DNA of 64,000 nucleotides from Chryseobacterium sp. ZHDP1 (GTDB taxonomy: Bacteria > Bacteroidota > Bacteroidia > Flavobacteriales > Weeksellaceae), in contig NZ_CP075682.1 of assembly GCF_018603435.1 (NCBI RefSeq), forward strand, positions 2,666,001 to 2,730,000, in the 5' to 3' direction. Position numbers and translations under genes: made by a program. This document shows positions 1-7,958 of the stretch, in pieces. The first letter of the stretch is position 1; each line of letters begins with the position of its first letter. The notes under the pieces were generated by a model. It was not told where the DNA came from. It made no database searches and saw nothing but the letters and a program-made list of their open reading frames with translations.

Positions 1-214
1 ATCTGCCGACGCGGAAATCTCGGAACATCTTTTATTTAAAATCTATTTCAATGAGGAATAATAAAAATGCCATCATAAATTTTCTTCTGAAAAAAATTTT
101 AACAAGATAGCGTTCCTACGGAACGCCGGACTTCCGAATATGGTTTCTAAACAGATGAATCCGCATCAGAACTGATGCGGATTCCCTTGGTATTTTTTAG
201 ACAGACTTTTAGTT
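1..214. other. Intergenic edge with two small palindromes
   Basis: No gene is visible here. A perfect 7-bp-arm palindrome (GCGTTCC, loop TAC, GGAACGC) lies at 110-126 and a 13-bp-arm perfect hairpin (GAATCCGCATCAG, loop AA) at 157-184. The second lies just past the stop of the minus-strand hydrolase gene and could end its transcript, although no T-run follows it on that strand. Confidence 0.6.
157..184 (-). terminator. Hairpin downstream of the alpha/beta hydrolase gene
   Basis: Perfect 13-bp inverted repeat with a 2-nt loop, 31 bp after the stop of the minus-strand hydrolase. It lacks a following U-tract, so it may be an RNA-stabilising or REP-like hairpin rather than an intrinsic terminator. 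Confidence 0.45.
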
Positions 215-1315
215 CTATTTCAAATTCATTTTGAAAAAAGCCTCAATTTTATCAAATGGAATTTTATCCATTCTATCGTACAAATCAACATGATTAGCGT
301 TGGGAACAATATACAATTCCTTTGGTTCGGAAGCTGATGTATAGACATCTTCAGAATAGTAACGGGAATGCGCTTTTTCTCCTGCAATCAACAAGATCGG
401 ACGCGGTGAAATCATTTTTATATTGGCTGCCATGGGAAAATTGAAAAACGCAACCGGCGTTGTAGCCGTCCAGGCTGTTGTAGAATTAACAGATCTCGGA
501 TGAAATCCTCTCGGCGTTTTATAATAATCGTAAAATGCCGCTAAAACAGGATTGGAATCGGGAGGAAGCTGATCCGGCAATCCGCTTTTTATAATGATTA
601 AGTTTCCTTTATCATCAAACGGAATTTCATGCAAAGCCACATCATATGTACCGTTTTTCGCGTCTGCCCAGCGTTGCTCACTCAGATAATCGATAATTTT
701 GTGACGCTGTTCATCAGTATAAGAATCGGCATATCCTTTTGAAATGCTTCTGGACATATCGTACATAGAAGCCGTTGCTACAGCTTTTATCCGGCTGTCG
801 CTTGTCGCGGCAGTTAATGCCATTCCGCTTAATCCGCAGATTGCCATAACCCCAATTTTTTCACGGTCTACATTCGGCAATAATCCTAAATAATCTACCC
901 CCGCCGAAAAATCTTCCGTAAAAATATCAGGCGAAGCGACATTACGGACTTCACCTCCGCTTTCTCCTGTGAAAGAATTATCAAAAGCTAAGGTGATAAA
1001 ACCCCGGGAAGCCAGTTCATTTGCATATAATCCTGACGACTGTTCTTTCACAGCTCCGAAAGGTCCGCTCACCACCAATGCAGGAAGTTTTTTGTTGCCC
1101 GCATTTTCTGGAGTATAGAGATCTCCCACAAGGGTAATTCCGTAACGGTTTTTGAAGCTTACTTTTTTGCGAAGTACATTTTCATGCAAAAGGAAAGTAT
1201 ATTGGTCTGAATGTTCCATTGTGTTTAATTTTTTAGTTTTTGACTGCTGAGCCTGGCTGAAGGAGATTCCTAAAGCGAATAAGGTCATGATAAATATTTT
1301 GACTCTATTTTTCAT
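215..1315 (-). CDS. Exported alpha/beta hydrolase, dienelactone-hydrolase/YcjY-like
   Basis: Predicted exported alpha/beta-hydrolase of about 366 residues. I chose the start at 1315 (MKNRVKIF) because it gives a clean signal peptide ending near SFSQAQ; in-frame Met codons at 1330 and 1348 would lengthen it without adding a domain. The core has a strand-loop with GPFGA, a nucleophile-elbow region ICGLSGMAL in which either the Cys or the Ser could be the nucleophile, and a late ANHVDLYD segment with the likely catalytic His. The start overlaps the end of the upstream cyclophilin-like gene by 11 bp, so the two are probably co-transcribed. The substrate cannot be told from sequence. Neighbouring reductases suggest small reactive organic compounds. 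Confidence 0.8.
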   Translation of the reverse strand: MKNRVKIFIMTLFALGISFSQAQQSKTKKLNTMEHSDQYTFLLHENVLRKKVSFKNRYGITLVGDLYTPENAGNKKLPALVVSGPFGAVKEQSSGLYANELASRGFITLAFDNSFTGESGGEVRNVASPDIFTEDFSAGVDYLGLLPNVDREKIGVMAICGLSGMALTAATSDSRIKAVATASMYDMSRSISKGYADSYTDEQRHKIIDYLSEQRWADAKNGTYDVALHEIPFDDKGNLIIIKSGLPDQLPPDSNPVLAAFYDYYKTPRGFHPRSVNSTTAWTATTPVAFFNFPMAANIKMISPRPILLIAGEKAHSRYYSEDVYTSASEPKELYIVPNANHVDLYDRMDKIPFDKIEAFFKMNLK

Positions 1316-1682
1316 TATAAACGGTTTCATATGGTGAGTCTGATTCAAATTTTACAAGTACATTGTCTGAGCCTAAAGCATCCGCCAAATCATCTGCATG
1401 ATCTACATTTCCAATTTTGGTATAAGCGTAAGAAGTTGAGAACGTTTTATAAAACAACACGACAACATTGTTTCCATAAAGCATGAGATCTCCATTCTGA
1501 ATCTTACCTGGACTGTATGCTTTAACAGGCAAAGATTCAGGCAATTCCGCATACTTTTCATTGCTGTTAAGCTCCTTCATATCAAGCGTAAGAGGCAATA
1601 ATTCCTTAAAGGCTTTAGCAGTGGCGTTATCCTGTAAATTAACCTTAAATACTTTGCTGTTTATTGTGATCTTAAGATTCAT
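1305..1682 (-). CDS. Cyclophilin-like fold protein
   Basis: A 125-residue protein resembling the small bacterial cyclophilin-like family: an N-terminal strand with INSKVFKVNL, a NATAKAFKELLPLTL helix, a central GDLMLYGNNVVVLFY hairpin and a terminal VKFESD strand. I see no signal peptide, so it is probably cytoplasmic. Members of this family have a cyclophilin-type barrel but their activity is mostly untested. It directly precedes and overlaps the hydrolase gene. A terminator-like hairpin at 1780-1813 separates it from the next gene upstream, so it probably starts its own transcript. Confidence 0.75.
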   Translation of the reverse strand: MNLKITINSKVFKVNLQDNATAKAFKELLPLTLDMKELNSNEKYAELPESLPVKAYSPGKIQNGDLMLYGNNVVVLFYKTFSTSYAYTKIGNVDHADDLADALGSDNVLVKFESDSPYETVYNEK

Positions 1683-1779
1683 TTTTTCCGTATTTTATTT
1701 TTGATCTTTGTGCCTATCCTATTTTAAATGAATGGTTTGCCTGCAGAAATATTCAGAACAAAAAACTCGATTTAGTAAA

Positions 1780-1813
1780 AATAGAAAGTCAGCAATACTA
1801 CTGGCTTTCTATT
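1780..1813 (-). terminator. Intrinsic terminator after the small ferredoxin-fold gene
   Basis: Arms ATAGAAAGTCAG (1781-1792) and CTGGCTTTCTAT (1801-1812) pair with one G-U. Read on the minus strand the hairpin is followed by TTTTTA. It lies 10 bp past the stop of the 1823-2086 gene. Confidence 0.7.
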
Positions 1814-1822
1814 GTTTCAGGC

Positions 1823-2086
1823 TTAAAACGACTGTTCTGTTTCTGTATAGATCACTTCCTGAAATTGGGGAAACATCGGGAAAGACTCCATTACTTTTTT
1901 AGCTTCTTCTGCATTTACATTTGCTAAAACCAATACGGCTCCCGTGTGGTCATCTTTTATAAAAAGATGTTTTAAAATTCCCTGTTCTACCAATTCTGTT
2001 GCTCTTGCCATTTCTTTAGGCATTAATTCGTCCAGATTTGGAATTTTAGCTAAATCGTTAATTACGTTTGCGATTACTGTTTTCAT
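1823..2086 (-). CDS. Small ferredoxin-like (dimeric alpha/beta barrel) protein
   Basis: An 87-residue cytoplasmic protein with alternating helix and strand, ending in a SFPMFPQFQEVIYTE strand. The size and layout resemble muconolactone-isomerase/YCII-like dimeric alpha+beta barrels, which bind small ligands or act as minor isomerases. I recognise no catalytic residues, so the function is open. It appears to be transcribed alone: a strong promoter with a Crp-like palindrome lies at 2128-2173 and a hairpin terminator follows at 1780-1813. Sharing that promoter architecture with the reductase operon suggests a stress or detoxification role. Confidence 0.7.
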   Translation of the reverse strand: MKTVIANVINDLAKIPNLDELMPKEMARATELVEQGILKHLFIKDDHTGAVLVLANVNAEEAKKVMESFPMFPQFQEVIYTETEQSF

Positions 2087-2127
2087 TTTTTTATCATTTT
2101 AAATTGTTATCAACTGTTTTAATACTG

Positions 2128-2173
2128 CAAATTTAGGCTGCGTATCGGCTTCTTACCCTTAATCTATCTTAAG
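2128..2173 (-). promoter_or_regulatory. Promoter with Crp/Fnr-type palindromic operator (copy 1)
   Basis: Read on the minus strand: palindrome CTTAA-N6-TTAAG at 2158-2173, then 22 bp later TAAATTTG at 2128-2135, a perfect match to the Bacteroidota -7 box TANNTTTG. A nearly identical arrangement with the same 22-bp spacing occurs at 4527-4572. The operator centre falls about 40-45 bp ahead of the expected transcript start, where class II Crp-type activators bind. Confidence 0.75.
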
Positions 2174-2207
2174 AAATACATTTATATTTTACAGGGTAAG
2201 CAAAAAA

Positions 2208-3152
2208 CTACACCATAGATTCTTCCCACGAACCTTTGGTATCTACACCTGCTTTTGCGGCGAGTGTTTCGAGGGTATCCATTTCATCCTGAGACAATTC
2301 TATAACGGATGCCTTTACCATTTCCTCTACCTGATCGATTTTAGTAACTCCGATAATAGGCAAAGTTCTTTTCGCGATCGCCCAAGCCACAGCAATTTGT
2401 GCAACTGAAGCATTCTTATGCTCTCCAATAATGCACATTGCATTCGTCAACTCTTCCAACTGAGGAAGTATCTTATTGTATGTATTACCTCTTCCGCTTC
2501 CTTCAGGCAAAGGATTCTGCGTATTGTATTTTCCAGACAAAGCTCCCTGTTCAAGAACCATGTACGCGAAAAACGTGATATCGTTGCGATTGCAGTAATC
2601 TAAAATTCCGGCATCTTCCGAAGAACGGTACAATAAACTGTAATGATTCTGAACGGCAGAAATTTTAAAGCCTTCTTTTGCCAGAATATCATTCGCCTGT
2701 TGTATTTGCTCCAGATTATGATTGGAAACTCCTACATTCTTCACCTTTCCGCTTTTCAATAAAGGGATAAGGTGGGAAACCCATTTGGGCGCTCCTACGG
2801 GATTGTGAATCCAATAAAAATCGACATACTCTGTTCCTAAGTTTTCAAAGCTTTGATGAAGCATTTCTTCCACAGGATTCGCCGATTCTTTTGCAAACTG
2901 AGGAGTAAACTTGGTCGATATGAACAGATCTTCACGCGGATAATCTTTTATAAATTCTCCCAGTACTTTTTCTGAAGATCCCATGCCGTAAACCAATGCG
3001 GTGTCCCATAAGTTCAGTCCGGATTTCACGGCCGTATCAAAAACGGGTTTTAACTCACCGGTGGTTAAATGGTTTCCGAAAACCTGATCGCTTCCTGCAA
3101 AACCTGCTCCCCAAGACCATGTTCCTAATGCTATTTTTGGTAAATTTTTCAT
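2208..3152 (-). CDS. Aldo/keto reductase
   Basis: A 314-residue NAD(P)H-dependent aldo/keto reductase with a TIM-barrel. The catalytic set is visible: Asp and Tyr in LWDTALVYGMGSSEKVLG, Lys in ISTKFTP and His in DFYWIHNP. The C-terminal cofactor region (PIIGVTKIDQVEEM) is also present. It would reduce aldehydes or ketones in the cytosol. It is the last gene of a run 4507-2208 with gaps of 62 and 9 bp, co-directional with the DJ-1-like and quinone-reductase-like genes. That run starts at the palindrome-bearing promoter 4527-4572. The natural substrate is unknown. Confidence 0.92.
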   Translation of the reverse strand: MKNLPKIALGTWSWGAGFAGSDQVFGNHLTTGELKPVFDTAVKSGLNLWDTALVYGMGSSEKVLGEFIKDYPREDLFISTKFTPQFAKESANPVEEMLHQSFENLGTEYVDFYWIHNPVGAPKWVSHLIPLLKSGKVKNVGVSNHNLEQIQQANDILAKEGFKISAVQNHYSLLYRSSEDAGILDYCNRNDITFFAYMVLEQGALSGKYNTQNPLPEGSGRGNTYNKILPQLEELTNAMCIIGEHKNASVAQIAVAWAIAKRTLPIIGVTKIDQVEEMVKASVIELSQDEMDTLETLAAKAGVDTKGSWEESMV

Positions 3153-3161
3153 CGCTGAATT

Positions 3162-3860
3162 TTATTTGCTGTTATTGGTAAGCTGTTTTGCAAGTTCTTC
3201 TCCCACACCTGCTGCGGAAGCCGGATTCTGTCCTGTAATAAGACGTCCGTCTGCAATTACATTTTTCGTCCAGTTCGATGCTGCATGATGCAATGCTCCG
3301 TGATTAATCAAAGCGGTTTCCAGAAGAAAAGGAACGATATCCGTAGCCTGAACTTCCGCTTCTTCGTCATTGGTAAAAGCAGCTAATTTTTTACCGTCTA
3401 CCAGATACGTATCGTCACTTAGCGTAACGTTCACTAATGCTGCAGGACCGTGACAAACCGCAGAAACAACGCCTCCGTTTTCATAAATTTCTTTCGTCAC
3501 TTTCTGTATGCCTTCGCTGTCTGCAAAATCCCACATGGTACCGTGACCGCCTGCAAAAAATACTGCGGAATATCCGGAAGCATCTGCATCATCGATCTTA
3601 ATGGTATTTTTTAACTGATGCTGAAATTCCGCATCATTCAGATAATGTTCATTTACGGGATCAGACGCATCTAAGCTGTCTTTATCAACGGGAGGTTCCC
3701 CACCTTTAACAGAAGCTAATTCATAGGGTACACCTAATCTTTCCAATTGTTCTAAAACGTGCGTTAATTCGCTCAGCCAGAATCCTGTCGGAATACCTGT
3801 AGATCCTTTTACATTATTGCTTGTAACAACGCAAAGAACGGGTTTTAATACTGTATTCAT
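3162..3860 (-). CDS. DJ-1/PfpI family protein (Hsp31-like type 1 glutamine amidotransferase domain)
   Basis: A 232-residue DJ-1/PfpI-superfamily protein. The nucleophile elbow AVCHGPAAL places the conserved Cys at 136 and His at 137. A Glu in the N-terminal GFWLSELTHVLEQL helix (about residue 31) matches the Hsp31-like glyoxalase/chaperone group. FFAGGHGTMWDF is the typical glycine-rich loop. Relatives detoxify methylglyoxal or act as holding chaperones and deglycases. It sits 9 bp ahead of the aldo/keto reductase gene, which supports a joint role against reactive carbonyls. There is no signal peptide. Confidence 0.9.
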   Translation of the reverse strand: MNTVLKPVLCVVTSNNVKGSTGIPTGFWLSELTHVLEQLERLGVPYELASVKGGEPPVDKDSLDASDPVNEHYLNDAEFQHQLKNTIKIDDADASGYSAVFFAGGHGTMWDFADSEGIQKVTKEIYENGGVVSAVCHGPAALVNVTLSDDTYLVDGKKLAAFTNDEEAEVQATDIVPFLLETALINHGALHHAASNWTKNVIADGRLITGQNPASAAGVGEELAKQLTNNSK

Positions 3861-3922
3861 CTTTTTGTTTTGTTTGAATTTATTTTTAGTTTGTTATATA
3901 ATTCTATGAATGAAATTTGTGT

Positions 3923-4507
3923 TTAATCTTTCTTAGTCATTAGCATTTCACTCACCAGGGTAGCTAATCTGTGGGCATGATCTTTAGCCTTGGCTTTTAT
4001 AATTTCTAAAGTTTCAAAGGGATAAACGCCCGGAATATATTGCATTCCCATGGAATAAACAGGCTCCTGAACTTCCATCTGGCAAAGTTTGGCGGTCTGA
4101 ATAAGCGGAGGTAAAAAATCATCAACCGGATAATTCATCGCTTTTCCATAATCATACAAATCCTCTGATGCGCCTGTAGTGAATGACAGAATCAGCTTTT
4201 TACCTTTCAGCTTATCTCCGCCTGCGCCGTGTGCAAAACCGAAAGCATACACATCATCAATATACTTTTTCATCAAAGCCGGAAAAGAATACCAGTGCAG
4301 GGGAAACTGCCAGATAATGACATCCGCATTTACAAGTTTTTCCTGCTCAGATTTTACGTCAATCTGAAAATCGGGGTAAAGCTGGTCTAAACGGCTTATT
4401 CCGGCATCGGGAAACAGTTTTAAAATATTTTCTAAAACGGCTGTATTGGCATAAGAATTTTCTGAATCGGGGTGTCCTGAGACAACCAGTACATTTTGCA
4501 TTTCCAT
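3923..4507 (-). CDS. NAD(P)H-dependent flavin oxidoreductase (NQO/KefF-like)
   Basis: A 194-residue flavodoxin-fold protein of the NQO1/KefF/MdaB group. It begins with VLVVSGHPDSENSYANT, the FMN/FAD phosphate-binding region. It continues with WQFPLHWYSFPALMKKYIDD, the typical flavin-contacting segment, and LILSFTTGASEDLY. Relatives reduce quinones with two electrons and so avoid semiquinone radicals. First gene of a probable three-gene operon with the DJ-1-like and aldo/keto reductase genes. Its promoter at 4527-4572 carries a Crp-like palindrome. An alternative Met two codons in (4501) is equally plausible as start. Confidence 0.9.
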   Translation of the reverse strand: MEMQNVLVVSGHPDSENSYANTAVLENILKLFPDAGISRLDQLYPDFQIDVKSEQEKLVNADVIIWQFPLHWYSFPALMKKYIDDVYAFGFAHGAGGDKLKGKKLILSFTTGASEDLYDYGKAMNYPVDDFLPPLIQTAKLCQMEVQEPVYSMGMQYIPGVYPFETLEIIKAKAKDHAHRLATLVSEMLMTKKD

Positions 4508-4526
4508 TTATTTTAATTTGATAATG

Positions 4527-4572
4527 CAAATGTAGAACGGCACAGTGCCTCTTACCCTTAATGTATCTTAAG
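4527..4572 (-). promoter_or_regulatory. Promoter with Crp/Fnr-type palindromic operator (copy 2)
   Basis: On the minus strand: CTTAA-N6-TTAAG at 4557-4572, followed after 22 bp by TACATTTG (4527-4534), which fits TANNTTTG. The palindrome overlaps the stop codon of the Crp/Fnr-family gene (4568-4570). About 30 bp around it is shared with copy 1 at 2128-2173 with only two or three differences. Confidence 0.75.
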
Positions 4573-5179
4573 AAATAAAATGTCTGGGTTTGGTAATGTC
4601 TTTGCGTATTTTACTTAAATGTTCCGGAGTAATGCCCAAATAAGCTGCAATCTGGGTTTGCGGAAGCCTGTTGGCAAACTGGGCATATGTTTTCAGGAAA
4701 GCCAGATATCTTTCCTCGCCCGTAGAACTCATGTATTGCAAAAGCCTTCTCTGGATCGTTGTTAAATGTTTCTCCAGCAGATCACGAATAATATAATTGA
4801 ATATCGGCGCTTTTTCGTATAACAACTTTAAGTTTTCCGGTGTAATGTACAGAACTTCGGAAGCTTCCAGGGTATCAATACTGAGGTTTGAAGCAGTACG
4901 CTGTCTAAAGCTCAAAGCATCAACAATAATCCAGTTCTCAGCAGCGAACTGAAGAATGTGAGTGGTCCCTTTTTCATCGATCATATACATCCGCATACAG
5001 CCTTTTACAATAAAACAGAACTTATTACAGATTTCTCCCTCTCGCAATAAAAATTCCTTTCTTTTAAAGCTATGATAGGTAAATAACTCTTTAACAAGAT
5101 CTTTTTCGGTTTCATCTAAAGCGGCAACACGTTCAAAATAATCTATAATCGGCTGATATATATTTGGGGCTTCCTTCAT
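4568..5179 (-). CDS. Crp/Fnr family transcriptional regulator
   Basis: A 203-residue regulator with an N-terminal cyclic-nucleotide-binding-type beta barrel (about residues 20-125, including LREGEICNKFCFIVKGCMR) and a C-terminal winged helix. The recognition region is QTQIAAYLGITPEHLSKIR. No Fnr-type four-Cys iron-sulphur motif is visible, so the signal is unknown. It lies immediately upstream of the reductase operon and its stop codon is inside the operator palindrome, making it the natural candidate to bind both palindromes (inference). Its own -7 box may be TAAATTTG at 5193-5200 on the minus strand. Confidence 0.92.
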   Translation of the reverse strand: MKEAPNIYQPIIDYFERVAALDETEKDLVKELFTYHSFKRKEFLLREGEICNKFCFIVKGCMRMYMIDEKGTTHILQFAAENWIIVDALSFRQRTASNLSIDTLEASEVLYITPENLKLLYEKAPIFNYIIRDLLEKHLTTIQRRLLQYMSSTGEERYLAFLKTYAQFANRLPQTQIAAYLGITPEHLSKIRKDITKPRHFIS

Positions 5180-5286
5180 TTTTTTGTTTTCTCAAATTTA
5201 TAAAATCATTTGATAAATAAACCTGTATTCGATTAAAAGCGAATGAATTATTGCTTTAATTTGAACATGAATTCATAGAAAAACAA

Positions 5287-5312
5287 AAAGCACAGACCAA
5301 AATCTGTGCTTT
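5287..5312 (-). terminator. Intrinsic terminator of topA
   Basis: Arms AAAGCACAGA (5287-5296) and TCTGTGCTTT (5303-5312), perfect 10-bp stem. On the minus strand a U-rich stretch follows. It lies just past the topA stop at 5331. Confidence 0.85.
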
Positions 5313-5330
5313 CTATTTTTTACAATCTAT

Positions 5331-7907
5331 CTACTTTTTTGCGGCAGGCTTCTTTGTTGAAGTTGCCTTTTTGGTAGTGGTTGTTTTCTTAGCGGTTGTT
5401 GCTTTCTTTGCCGCAGGTTTCTTTTTCTCTGCAAAAGCTTTCGGATCCTGATCAGTAATCCATTTTTTAACCTCATCAAGAGAAATTTCTTTTAATTCCT
5501 CTCCTTCATATTTGGTATCGTCCGCTTTTTTCGGAATCTTGAACATTGCCTTTCCGAATTTAACAAACGGTCCCCATCTTCCGTTTTCAATGGAGATCTT
5601 TTCTTTTTCCCATTGCTGAATGTATCGGTTCGCTTCTTTTTCCAGTTTGGCATCAATTAATTCATTGATGTCGCTTTGAGAAAGGTTTTCAAAATCGTAT
5701 CGCTTCGGAACGTTTACGAAAATGTCTTTGTACTTGATGAAAGGTCCGAATCTTCCCGTTCCTTTCGTTACCGGTTCCCCTTTGTAAGTGGCAATCGGCG
5801 CATCGGCAATTTTCTTTTCGTTGATAATCTCTTCGGCACGTTTCTGATCTACAGAAAGTGGATCTTCCCCTTTTGGAATGCTGATGAACGTTTCGCCCCA
5901 CTTCACATAAGGTCCGAATCTTCCAACTCCCACAGAAACCGGCTGTCCATCCACTTCATTTAAATCGAATGGAAGCTTGAACAGTTCGAGTGCTTCTTCA
6001 AAAGTAATGGTTGCGATATTCTGTCCTGCCATTAACGAAGCGAAAATCGGTTTTTCTTCATCGTCTGTTTCTCCGATCTGGATCATTGCTCCGAATCTTC
6101 CGATTCTTGCATGAACATTTTTTCCGGTTTTCGGATCTACTCCCAAAAGTCGGTCTCCGGTTGCCCGGTCTGCATTCTCTTCTACATCTTCAATTCTCGG
6201 ATGGAATTTCGAGTAGAAATTCGTCATCATTTCTTTCCATTTCTGGTCACCATTTGCAATTTCGTCGAAGCTCTCTTCTACTCTTGCCGTGAAACCGTAA
6301 TCTAAGATTTCCTTAAAATTATCGGTTAAGAAATCACTTACCACTTCACCTGTGTCCGTTGGAACGAATTTATTTTTATCCCCTCCGAATTTTTCGTCAA
6401 GGACTTCTTTTTTAATGGTATCATTTGCCAAAGAAATTTTCACCACTTCTCTCGTCTGCGGTTCAATTTCTCTTTTATCCACATATTCACGATTCTGGAT
6501 GGTCTGAATGGTCGGTGCATACGTCGATGGACGACCGATTCCCAATTCTTCCAGTTTTTTTACCAGACCTGCTTCGGTATATCTTGCGCTCGGTCTTGTG
6601 AATTTTTCGGTTGCCGTTATTTTTTTATAGTCTAAAGTTTCTCCTACGGTTACTTTAGGAAGCAATTTTTCGTTGTTTTCTTCGTCATCCTCCTCTGCTT
6701 TTACAATTCCGTAAGCTTTCAGGAAACCGTCAAAAATAATGACTTCCCCCTGTGCTTCGAAATGCTGCGGAAGTTTTGCATTCCCGATTTCAATCACCGT
6801 TTTCTCAATTTTAGCATTTGCCATCTGAGAAGCGAGTGTTCTTCTGTAGATTAACTGGTATAATCTGTTCAATTGGGCATCTCCCACTGTTTTCACAGCA
6901 AAATCTGTAGGACGGATCGCTTCGTGCGCTTCCTGTGCAGAAGCCGATTTTGTGGTATAATTTCTCGGTGCAGAATATTCCGCTCCGTATTCTGAGACAA
7001 TTTGTTTTTTTGCGCCTTCAATCGCTTCCTGAGAAAGGTTTACCGAGTCGGTTCTCATATAGGTAATGTATCCTTCTTCATATAATCTCTGCGCAAGACG
7101 CATGGTGTTGGTTACATTATATCCTAATCTCGAAGAAGCTTCCTGCTGTAATGTAGAAGTGGTAAAAGGTGCAGAAGCTGAACGTGTTCCGGGTTTTGTT
7201 TCAACATTTAAAACTTTAAACTCGGTAGTTTTTGCCTGTTCAAGGAATTTTTCAGCCTCTTCTTCTTTGTCGAAATCCTTTTTAAGCTTTGCAGAAATTT
7301 CCTGCTGTGTTTTATTTAAGAAAATTCCGTCCAGTTTGAAACTTGCTTTAGGTACAAATTCACGGATTTCTTTTTCTCGCTCCACAATTAATCTTACGGC
7401 AACGGACTGTACTCTCCCGGCAGATAATCCTGGTTTTACTTTTTTCCATAGAACCGGAGACATTTCAAAACCAACGATCCTGTCGAGAACTCTTCTTGCC
7501 TGCTGAGCGTTTACGAGATTCTGATCGATATCTCTGGGATTTTCAATAGATTTCAGAATGGCATTTTTGGTAATCTCGTGGAAAACAATTCTTTTTCTGT
7601 TTTCGGGCTTCAGTTTCAGTTCTTCCGCCAAGTGCCACGCAATAGCTTCTCCTTCACGGTCCTCATCGGAAGCCAGCCAGACCATATCGGCTTTTTTCAC
7701 GGCAGCTTTCAGTTCGGTTACCAATTTCTTTTTGTCAGCAGAAACTTCGTAATCCGGACTGAAGGTCGACAGATCAATCCCCATTCCTTTTTTAGGCAAA
7801 TCCCGGATGTGTCCGAAGCTTGATTTTACCTCGAAATCCTTACCTAAATACTTTTGAATAGTTTTTGCTTTTGCCGGTGACTCAACGATTACTAAATTTT
7901 TCGACAT
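5331..7907 (-). CDS. topA: DNA topoisomerase I
   Basis: An 858-residue type IA topoisomerase that relaxes negative supercoils by passing one strand through a transient break. The TOPRIM domain starts at VESPAKAKTIQKYLG and includes the acidic DEDREGEAIAWHL stretch. The active-site tyrosine is Tyr283 in YITYMRTDS. The C-terminal third carries repeats of the topoisomerase C-terminal type (GRFGPYVKWG, GRFGPFIKYK, GRWGPFVKFG) in place of clear zinc fingers. A Lys/Thr/Ala-rich tail of about 30 residues probably binds DNA. It is transcribed alone, with a likely -7 box TACTTTTG at 7922-7929 and a clear terminator at 5287-5312. Confidence 0.98.
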   Translation of the reverse strand: MSKNLVIVESPAKAKTIQKYLGKDFEVKSSFGHIRDLPKKGMGIDLSTFSPDYEVSADKKKLVTELKAAVKKADMVWLASDEDREGEAIAWHLAEELKLKPENRKRIVFHEITKNAILKSIENPRDIDQNLVNAQQARRVLDRIVGFEMSPVLWKKVKPGLSAGRVQSVAVRLIVEREKEIREFVPKASFKLDGIFLNKTQQEISAKLKKDFDKEEEAEKFLEQAKTTEFKVLNVETKPGTRSASAPFTTSTLQQEASSRLGYNVTNTMRLAQRLYEEGYITYMRTDSVNLSQEAIEGAKKQIVSEYGAEYSAPRNYTTKSASAQEAHEAIRPTDFAVKTVGDAQLNRLYQLIYRRTLASQMANAKIEKTVIEIGNAKLPQHFEAQGEVIIFDGFLKAYGIVKAEEDDEENNEKLLPKVTVGETLDYKKITATEKFTRPSARYTEAGLVKKLEELGIGRPSTYAPTIQTIQNREYVDKREIEPQTREVVKISLANDTIKKEVLDEKFGGDKNKFVPTDTGEVVSDFLTDNFKEILDYGFTARVEESFDEIANGDQKWKEMMTNFYSKFHPRIEDVEENADRATGDRLLGVDPKTGKNVHARIGRFGAMIQIGETDDEEKPIFASLMAGQNIATITFEEALELFKLPFDLNEVDGQPVSVGVGRFGPYVKWGETFISIPKGEDPLSVDQKRAEEIINEKKIADAPIATYKGEPVTKGTGRFGPFIKYKDIFVNVPKRYDFENLSQSDINELIDAKLEKEANRYIQQWEKEKISIENGRWGPFVKFGKAMFKIPKKADDTKYEGEELKEISLDEVKKWITDQDPKAFAEKKKPAAKKATTAKKTTTTKKATSTKKPAAKK

Positions 7908-7921
7908 TCCAGAAATTTTTG

Positions 7922-7929
7922 CAAAAGTA
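7922..7929 (-). promoter_or_regulatory. Likely -7 box of topA
   Basis: TACTTTTG on the minus strand fits TANNTTTG, 14 bp ahead of the topA start codon. I see no clear TTG at the -33 position. Confidence 0.5.
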
Positions 7930-7958
7930 AAGTTTTTTTATTAGATAGTTTTTTTGAA

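Noticed and set aside
7066..7506. 146-codon plus-strand frame opposite topA
   Set aside because: Shadow of topA; no domain and it lies wholly inside a certain gene.
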